Source: an uncultured Sphingomonadaceae bacterium
GTDB taxonomy: Bacteria; Pseudomonadota; Alphaproteobacteria; Sphingomonadales; Sphingomonadaceae
Length of the DNA stretch: 7,190 nucleotides
Assembly (NCBI GenBank): GCA_937920575.1
Contig: CAKZSF010000137.1
Span: forward strand, 1 to 7,190
Reading direction: 5' to 3'
In this document: piece after piece, positions 1 to 4,467 of the stretch
Layout: each line of letters starts with the position of its first letter
How positions within the stretch are numbered: the first letter of the stretch is position 1
The notes under the pieces: model-generated
Databases searched by the model: none
Seen by the model: only the letters and a program-made list of their open reading frames with translations
Told to the model about the DNA's origin: nothing
Made by a program: the position numbers and the translations under genes

Positions 1-141
1 GATCATATCAGTGTTGGCGTTGAAGGCGTGAACCTGACCAAATCGAAAATTGAGCAATATTGTGTGAATGACCGCGCATTGCTCTGCTTCCAAGGTCTGC
101 CTGACCGTCGGATCACATTTGGCGCGACTGTGAAGCTGTAA
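1..141 (+). CDS. TonB-dependent receptor, C-terminal end (partial)
   Basis: Reading frame 1 is open from the left edge to TAA at 139-141 and gives the last 46 residues of a protein. It includes a GVNLTKSKIEQY segment and ends in DRRITFGATVKL. This matches the last two beta-strands of TonB-dependent outer-membrane receptors, where a 'G.NL(T/F)' strand precedes a final 'R.(I/L)..G....' strand. The last residue is Leu rather than the usual Phe or Trp of outer-membrane barrels. Two cysteines lie in the loop between the strands. The frame stops just before a strong terminator, so this is the end of a transcription unit. By context it is a second outer-membrane transporter for the same glycan, next to the full receptor downstream. 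The substrate is inferred only from neighbours. The plug and most of the barrel lie outside the window. Confidence 0.75.
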   Translation, partial: DHISVGVEGVNLTKSKIEQYCVNDRALLCFQGLPDRRITFGATVKL

Positions 142-180
142 CACTTCAAACTCCCAAGGTGTAAAAGCCTTACTCAGAGG

Positions 181-212
181 GGGCGCTCCGCTTGTTGCGG
201 GGCGCCCTTTTT
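181..212 (+). terminator. Rho-independent terminator after the upstream receptor gene
   Basis: GGGCGCTCCGC (181-191) pairs with GCGGGGCGCCC (197-207). The 11-bp stem has one G-U wobble and a 5-nt TTGTT loop, and it is followed at once by five T residues (208-212). It sits 40 nt after the stop codon at 139-141. This is a textbook intrinsic terminator, and it separates the upstream receptor gene from the operator and promoter region of the next one. Confidence 0.92.
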
Positions 213-232
213 GGTGGTGGTCTGCGGATTAG

Positions 233-250
233 ACCAAATTGGTATGACAA
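233..250 (+). promoter_or_regulatory. Distal operator-like site upstream of the receptor gene
   Basis: ACCAAATTGGTATGACAA contains the inverted repeat ACCAA-A-TTGGT (233-243). Overlapping it, TGGTATGACAA (240-250) fits TNGTNNNACNA, the operator pattern known for FadR-subfamily GntR regulators. Its first 13 nt are identical to 4365-4377, in front of the PL6 lyase gene. The site starts 46 bp upstream of the proposed -35 box, exactly as at the lyase promoter. Binding by the GntR protein encoded at 3625-4365 is inferred from proximity and motif type. Confidence 0.6.
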
Positions 251-261
251 AAAGTTTGCTA

Positions 262-273
262 AAGGTATGCCTT
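262..273 (+). promoter_or_regulatory. Proximal operator-like site upstream of the receptor gene
   Basis: AAGGTATGCCTT has perfect AAGG/CCTT arms around TATG and shares the GGTATG core with the distal site. Its centre is about 23 bp (two helical turns) downstream of the distal site centre and about 11 bp before the proposed -35 box. It is a degenerate match to the FadR-type pattern. Support comes mainly from the parallel two-site arrangement at the lyase promoter. Confidence 0.4.
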
Positions 274-278
274 AGGGG

Positions 279-306
279 TTGACGATAACTGTTCGGTGTT
301 TATGCC
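279..306 (+). promoter_or_regulatory. Probable sigma70-type promoter of the TonB-dependent receptor gene
   Basis: TTGACG (279-284) is a good -35 box. TATGCC (301-306), 16 nt further on, is a poor -10 box with only the first three bases matching TATAAT. The placement is supported because the stronger lyase promoter has the same operator-to-(-35) distance (46 bp) and the same -35 to -10 offset (22 bp). A weak -10 would fit a promoter that needs an activator. Transcription would start near 313, giving a leader of about 27 nt. Confidence 0.5.
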
Positions 307-339
307 ATCCACAAACAAAACGCCCTGAGGGAGGGATGC

Positions 340-3300
340 ATGTCGAAGATTTCACACACCACCATTGCGCCAAAATTTGGCAAACACACTCTAACCGGCC
401 TGATGAGCGGGGCAGCGATCTGCGCGCTTACGGTGCCGCAATTCGCGGTCGCGCAGGAAGAGGAAGCAGCTGAGGAACAGGCTGCAAATCCTGATGAAAC
501 AGTGATTGTGGTGACGGGTATCCGTCAGACCATCCAGAATTCGATTCAGGAGAAGCGGAACTCGGTTGAAGTGTTTGATGCACTGTCCGCTGATGAAATC
601 GGCGATCTTCCGGCGCTTTCGATTGGTGAGGCGCTTGAAACACTTACTGGTGCAGGCTCTCACCGCGAGCAGGGCGGCGCAACTGAGATTTCCATTCGTG
701 GCCTCGGTCCATTCCTGAGTTCGACTGTGATCAACGGGCGCGTCGCGACCAATGGTAGCGGCGATCGCTCTGTCAATTTCAGCCAATTCCCATCGGAACT
801 GTTTAACAAGGTCGGTATCTACAAGACGCAAGCCGCAAGCTACATTGAGGGCGGTGTTGCAGGCCAAATCGTTTTGGAAACGGTCAAGCCGGTCGATCAC
901 GGAAAGCGCAGCATCACGGCTGACTTCAAACTCAACTACAACCCTGACAATTTTGACATCGACAAGGATCAGCGATTCCAAGATCTCGGTTATCGCGCGA
1001 CGGTGAGCTATATCGACCAGTTCGATGTTGGCGATGGCGAGCTGGGTATCTCGATTGGCTATTCGCGCAACGAAACGACCAATCCAGAGCAGGAAGCGAA
1101 CGTGTCCAACACGATCCGCGCGTGTGTTGTCGATCCGACGACAACCAGCGATGGCGTGTTTGACGATGGTAACTGCGATACCAGCAGTTCAACCATCGAT
1201 GGACTGCGTGATGGCTCTGTTACCGATCCCTTCGTGATCGCACGCAACAGCTATTCGTTCCGTACGAACATCACCGATGATACTCGCGATTCATTCTTTG
1301 GTGGGATCCAGTACAAGCCTTCGCCCGATATTAGCATCAGCGCTGATCTTCAGTATTCCAAGCGGCTTTTCCGCGAGCAGCGAAGCGACTTGAACTTTGC
1401 GGAAGGTCGCCGGATTGACGCGACCAGTGATATCAACAAAATTCCTGGTATCGATCTGACTTTTACAGAATCAGGTGCCTTGCGTTCGTTCACGAACGAG
1501 CAGCGGATCGAAGCTGTGAGTGAGTATCTTGAGCGTGACGAAGAGTATTTGGGGGGCGGTCTCGCATTCGATGCACAGGTTACTGATCGCCTCAAGATTT
1601 CGCTTGATGCGTCCTATTCGCGAACGGAACGGATCGAGGAAGCGGTGCAGATTCGTTTCCGCACAGAGGATAATGAATCAATCTTCGGCAACACGGATGC
1701 GGACGGGAATCCGTTCTTCCCGAATGCGTTTGAAAGCGATGGCAGCTCTACCAATGATCGGATCGAAACCGGTGTTCTGATCCGTCAAAACGGTTCGCAA
1801 GCGCTCAACTTCTTCACGCAAAACTTTGATGTGACAGACTACACGTTGTTCGCCAACGACCCGCGCGTTCGCGCCGATCTGGAGCAAGATCGCTTCAATG
1901 AAATCTGGGCAGTTCGAGGTGATGTTGAATACGAGATGGATGGTTTCTTCAATACCATCATGGCTGGCATGCGGTATCAAAGCCTCGTCTATCAGGATAT
2001 TCCTGGTGCGGTGAACGGCTCAAGCCGTTTCGAGAATACCTATAACGATACAGATGGATCAGGTGCGCTGTTTGTGGCGAACCAAGAGTGTCGCACAAGC
2101 TTCCCGACAACCGGATTCCTTTCATCTGTTTCTGGCGGCAACCCACTGATTACCAATGTTGATTCAGCTGGGAATGTGATCAGTACATCAAACACGTTTG
2201 CGACATTTGATGCGCTGTGTATCGCGCGTGTGCTTGAGCGCGAAGATCCATCAGGGCTTGCGTTCGACGCTGATGGAATTCCAATCTATCCGGATGGAAC
2301 CATTAACTCGACCCAAGATAGTGACGTTCGAGAGCATTCGTTCGCAGCCTATCTTCAGGCCAATTTTGACACTGAGTTCGGTAGCATGCCTGTGCGCGGC
2401 AACCTTGGTGTCAGGGTGGTTGAGACCAGCGTGCTTTCGCGCGGTTTCCGTTCCAACTTCACCACACAGCCAGGTGATGATCCAGGCACTGTTTTCCTCG
2501 TCGAGGATACGTCCAGCCTGACACAGGTGACCGGTAGAAATTCCTACACTGAATTCCTGCCAAGCGTTAATTTGGTAGCAGAATTCTCGCCTGAACTGCT
2601 GGGCCGTTTTGGTGTCTATCGCTCGATGTCTAGGGCTGATCCATCGGAAATCGGTTTTGGACGTTCGTTCAACACTGCCAATGAGTCGGACGAAGGTGAG
2701 CCAACCGCCCAAGAAGCTCTTGGTGTGGTAACTTCTATCGGCAACCCGTTCACTGATCCGCTTATGTCGTGGAACGTTGATGCTGGACTGGAATGGTATC
2801 CTAACGAAGATACGATCCTTGCTTTCAACGCCTACTACAAGAGTTTCAATGGTGGGTTTGAGACCTTTGCAACTGAAGAGGTCTTCATCGTTGATGACGG
2901 GCCATTGGTTTCAGCTGTTTCCAACATTCGAACTACGGATGAAACGAGCACGATTTACGGTATCGAAGTAACCGCAGCGCACCGCCTGAGTTACTTGCCG
3001 GCGCCGTTTGACGGGCTGGGCTTTAAACTTAGCTACAACTACGCTGATTCAGACTTTGAATTTGACGATGACAGCCTGGGTGCATTGACTACGGTTGGCT
3101 TGGATGGCTCCATCACAACGCGCCAAGGCCTGATCCCGCCAACCAACCTGTTCGGTTTCTCCAAGCATGTGCTTTCAGCGCAAGCCTATTGGGATCTGGG
3201 ACCGTTGGATTTCCAAGGCGTGTACAAATACCGCAGCAGCTACTTCCAGCAATTCGTTGCGACCCCGGGGCGTATCCGGACCGTAGCTGATGTGGGTGTG

Positions 3301-3468
3301 TTCGAGGGGCGCATCTCTTACAACATCAACAAGAACGTGAAGCTGACGCTGGAAGGTATCAACCTGTTCAACGAGCCGCGGACCAACTTCCGCGGTGCGC
3401 CGGATGATTTCGCCGCGATCCAGGTTTATGGACCGCGCTACTTCGCTGGTGTTCGCTTCAAGTTCTAA
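340..3468 (+). CDS. TonB-dependent outer-membrane receptor, Xanthomonas/Caulobacter type, putative alginate oligosaccharide transporter
   Basis: This 1042-residue protein should take up a bulky ligand across the outer membrane using TonB-ExbBD energy. Residues 1-38 form a signal peptide: basic N-region, hydrophobic stretch around 20-32, and cleavage after AVA (36-38). An acidic linker follows, then a TonB box ETVIVVTG (53-60). The plug domain covers about 61-185 and includes ISIRGLGPFLSSTVINGR (117-134). The rest is a 22-strand-type barrel with family hallmarks: GNPFTDPLMSWNVDAGLEWY (801-820), IYGIEV (872-877), GLGFKLSYNYADS (892-904) and LTLEGINLFNE (1002-1012). It ends in GVRFKF with the terminal Phe needed for barrel assembly. 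The length suits the long glycan-uptake receptors of sphingomonads and caulobacters (TIGR01782-like). The start is fixed by a GGGAGGG ribosome site (329-335), 4 nt before ATG. Cysteine pairs C262/C279 and C584/C627 probably close loop disulfides. The family call is firm. The alginate substrate is inferred from the PL6 and PL17 genes downstream. Confidence 0.93.
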   Translation: MSKISHTTIAPKFGKHTLTGLMSGAAICALTVPQFAVAQEEEAAEEQAANPDETVIVVTGIRQTIQNSIQEKRNSVEVFDALSADEIGDLPALSIGEALETLTGAGSHREQGGATEISIRGLGPFLSSTVINGRVATNGSGDRSVNFSQFPSELFNKVGIYKTQAASYIEGGVAGQIVLETVKPVDHGKRSITADFKLNYNPDNFDIDKDQRFQDLGYRATVSYIDQFDVGDGELGISIGYSRNETTNPEQEANVSNTIRACVVDPTTTSDGVFDDGNCDTSSSTIDGLRDGSVTDPFVIARNSYSFRTNITDDTRDSFFGGIQYKPSPDISISADLQYSKRLFREQRSDLNFAEGRRIDATSDINKIPGIDLTFTESGALRSFTNEQRIEAVSEYLERDEEYLGGGLAFDAQVTDRLKISLDASYSRTERIEEAVQIRFRTEDNESIFGNTDADGNPFFPNAFESDGSSTNDRIETGVLIRQNGSQALNFFTQNFDVTDYTLFANDPRVRADLEQDRFNEIWAVRGDVEYEMDGFFNTIMAGMRYQSLVYQDIPGAVNGSSRFENTYNDTDGSGALFVANQECRTSFPTTGFLSSVSGGNPLITNVDSAGNVISTSNTFATFDALCIARVLEREDPSGLAFDADGIPIYPDGTINSTQDSDVREHSFAAYLQANFDTEFGSMPVRGNLGVRVVETSVLSRGFRSNFTTQPGDDPGTVFLVEDTSSLTQVTGRNSYTEFLPSVNLVAEFSPELLGRFGVYRSMSRADPSEIGFGRSFNTANESDEGEPTAQEALGVVTSIGNPFTDPLMSWNVDAGLEWYPNEDTILAFNAYYKSFNGGFETFATEEVFIVDDGPLVSAVSNIRTTDETSTIYGIEVTAAHRLSYLPAPFDGLGFKLSYNYADSDFEFDDDSLGALTTVGLDGSITTRQGLIPPTNLFGFSKHVLSAQAYWDLGPLDFQGVYKYRSSYFQQFVATPGRIRTVADVGVFEGRISYNINKNVKLTLEGINLFNEPRTNFRGAPDDFAAIQVYGPRYFAGVRFKF

Positions 3469-3484
3469 GCTAAGGTCATGGGGG

Positions 3485-3519
3485 CTCCGGCGTCGCATTG
3501 TGGTGGTGCGACGCCGGAG
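3485..3519 (+). terminator. Perfect 13-bp hairpin after the receptor gene, no T-tract
   Basis: CTCCGGCGTCGCA (3485-3497) is perfectly complementary to TGCGACGCCGGAG (3507-3519) across a 9-nt loop, starting 16 nt after the receptor stop codon. The stem is very GC-rich. The next bases are GATACTCG with no run of T, so it is not a canonical intrinsic terminator. It may pause transcription or shield the 3' end of the abundant receptor mRNA from exonucleases, allowing some read-through into the regulator gene. Confidence 0.6.
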
Positions 3520-3531
3520 GATACTCGAAAC

Positions 3532-3542
3532 TGGTATGCAAG
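3532..3542 (+). promoter_or_regulatory. Possible operator half-site upstream of the GntR gene
   Basis: TGGTATGCAAG repeats the TGGTATG core found at 240-246 and, on the minus strand, at 4398-4404. The second half of the motif is shifted by one base against TNGTNNNACNA. It lies 83 bp before the GntR start codon. It could serve autoregulation, but a 7-nt core may recur by chance and I see no convincing -35/-10 pair in 3520-3612. Confidence 0.25.
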
Positions 3543-3614
3543 TTGATATTGTCCTATGAGGCAAGAGATGGGGGGATGAGTTCAGGCTCGAAGTTCGGGC
3601 AAAGACAATCCGTT

Positions 3615-3619
3615 GGGGG
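3615..3619 (+). promoter_or_regulatory. Ribosome binding site that decides the GntR start
   Basis: GGGGG lies 5 nt before ATG at 3625. The frame is also open from TTG at 3613 and GTG at 3619, but those starts would overlap this purine run and have no such element at proper distance. Starting at 3625 also gives the usual short N-terminal lead before the winged helix. Confidence 0.55.
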
Positions 3620-3624
3620 TGTGC

Positions 3625-4365
3625 ATGGCTAGCAAAAGACTATTTCAATCGGTGGCTCAGCAAATTGCTGATTTGATCGATCAGGGCGCATTTCCACCTG
3701 GCACACGATTGCCTGGCGAGCGGGAGCTGGCTGAACGCCTCGGTGTCAGCAGGGTGACCATTCGCGAAGCGGAGATCGCATTGCAAGCGATTGGCCGGTT
3801 GGAAATCAAGACCGGCTCGGGCGTCTATGTTTGTGAGGGTAAGTCGGCGAACGGCTTTGGGCTTCCTGATACAAGCGCATTTGAACTGACCGAAGCGCGG
3901 CTGTTGGTTGAATCTGAAGCGGCGGCTCTCGCTGCGCACAACATCACTCCGGAAGCTATTGAAGAGCTGGACTTGCTTATCAAGCAGATGGGTTCAGGCG
4001 ATGAAGATGCTGCCAATGAGGCCGATGAACTGTTCCACCTGACGATTGCAGAGGCATCAAACAATGCCGCGCTGGTCCACACAATCAAGACATTCTGGCG
4101 CATGCGCGAAGAGCTTCCAATGGTGAAGCAGACCTATGAGGCGGTGTGCATACACGACGCTGCTTCGCGGATGGAAGAGCACCGTGCAGTGTTTGAGGCT
4201 TTGAAGGCCCGTGATCCAGCTGGCGCGCGCGCCGCGATGCGCGAACACTTCCACCGGTTGATCGAAGCAATGCTCGACGCGACCGAGAAACAGGCGTTGG
4301 AACAGGTCCAACAGCAAGCGTCGTTGAGCCGTGAACGCTTTATGGCAGCAGCCAAAATCGGCTAA
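3625..4365 (+). CDS. GntR-family transcriptional regulator, FadR subfamily (FCD domain)
   Basis: This 246-residue cytoplasmic DNA-binding protein probably controls the surrounding alginate genes. The N-terminal GntR winged helix-turn-helix spans about 4-70. It shows PPGTRLPGERELAERLGVSR (24-43), the recognition-helix region VTIREAEIAL (44-53) and the wing GSGVYV (64-69). An all-helical FCD ligand-binding domain follows, about 87-220. Its usual metal ligands are all present: D134 and H138 in DELFH, H186 in EEHRAVFEAL, and H208 in REHFH. An intact metal site suggests the effector is a carboxylated sugar or uronate intermediate, as known for many FCD proteins. The length is normal for the subfamily. 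The gene lies between receptor and lyase, and operator-like sites of FadR type precede both neighbours. AlgO, a GntR repressor of alginate genes in Sphingomonas sp. A1, is a functional precedent; orthology was not tested. Whether this protein represses or activates is open. Confidence 0.92.
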   Translation: MASKRLFQSVAQQIADLIDQGAFPPGTRLPGERELAERLGVSRVTIREAEIALQAIGRLEIKTGSGVYVCEGKSANGFGLPDTSAFELTEARLLVESEAAALAAHNITPEAIEELDLLIKQMGSGDEDAANEADELFHLTIAEASNNAALVHTIKTFWRMREELPMVKQTYEAVCIHDAASRMEEHRAVFEALKARDPAGARAAMREHFHRLIEAMLDATEKQALEQVQQQASLSRERFMAAAKIG

Positions 4366-4382
4366 CCAAATTGGTATTACAA
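4365..4382 (+). promoter_or_regulatory. Distal operator-like site upstream of the PL6 lyase gene
   Basis: ACCAAATTGGTATTACAA contains the inverted repeat ACCAA-A-TTGGT and, overlapping it, TGGTATTACAA (4372-4382), which fits the FadR-type pattern TNGTNNNACNA. It differs from the receptor-upstream site (233-250) by one base in 18. Its first base is the last base of the GntR stop codon. It begins 46 bp upstream of the -35 box. Confidence 0.62.
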
Positions 4383-4393
4383 ATAATTCCAAT

Positions 4394-4404
4394 TTCTCAT
4401 ACCA
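4394..4404 (-). promoter_or_regulatory. Proximal operator-like site upstream of the PL6 lyase gene
   Basis: Read on the minus strand this is TGGTATGAGAA, one base different from TGGTATGACAA at 240-250. It points towards the distal site 4372-4382. The two centres (4377 and 4399) are 22 bp apart, about two turns of the helix, so two dimers could sit on the same face. It ends 6 bp before the -35 box. Confidence 0.55.
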
Positions 4405-4410
4405 GATTGA

Positions 4411-4438
4411 TTGACAGTTAGCTTCCCCGCCGTATAGT
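4411..4438 (+). promoter_or_regulatory. Sigma70-type promoter of the PL6-PL17 lyase operon
   Basis: A perfect TTGACA -35 box (4411-4416) and a TATAGT -10 box (4433-4438) are separated by 16 nt. Transcription should start near 4445, giving a short leader of about 23 nt to the ATG at 4468. Two operator-like sites lie directly upstream, so this promoter is probably controlled by the adjacent GntR regulator. Confidence 0.8.
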
Positions 4439-4454
4439 CGCGATGAGAGATGGC

Positions 4455-4460
4455 GAGGGG
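4455..4460 (+). promoter_or_regulatory. Ribosome binding site that decides the PL6 lyase start
   Basis: GAGGGG lies 7 nt before ATG at 4468, an ideal spacing. In-frame ATGs at 4450 and 4462 are also available. The first has no purine-rich site and would lie about 5 nt from the predicted transcript start; the second is only 1 nt from this site. The start at 4468 also leaves a compact signal peptide. Confidence 0.75.
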
Positions 4461-4467
4461 AATGACA

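Noticed and set aside
391..981. Minus-strand open frame of 196 codons at the start of the receptor gene
   Set aside because: It overlaps the signal peptide, TonB box and plug of a well-supported receptor, and its translation resembles no family I know.
3543..3571. TTGATA at 3543-3548 as -35 box of a GntR promoter
   Set aside because: No acceptable -10 sequence occurs 15-19 nt downstream; the region there is G-rich.
3613..3624. TTG or GTG start for the GntR regulator, adding up to four residues
   Set aside because: The purine run at 3615-3619 fits the ATG at 3625, and the extra residues overlap that run.
4450..4467. Earlier ATG (4450) for the PL6 lyase
   Set aside because: It would be almost leaderless with no ribosome site, while GAGGGG at 4455-4460 is ideally spaced for ATG 4468.
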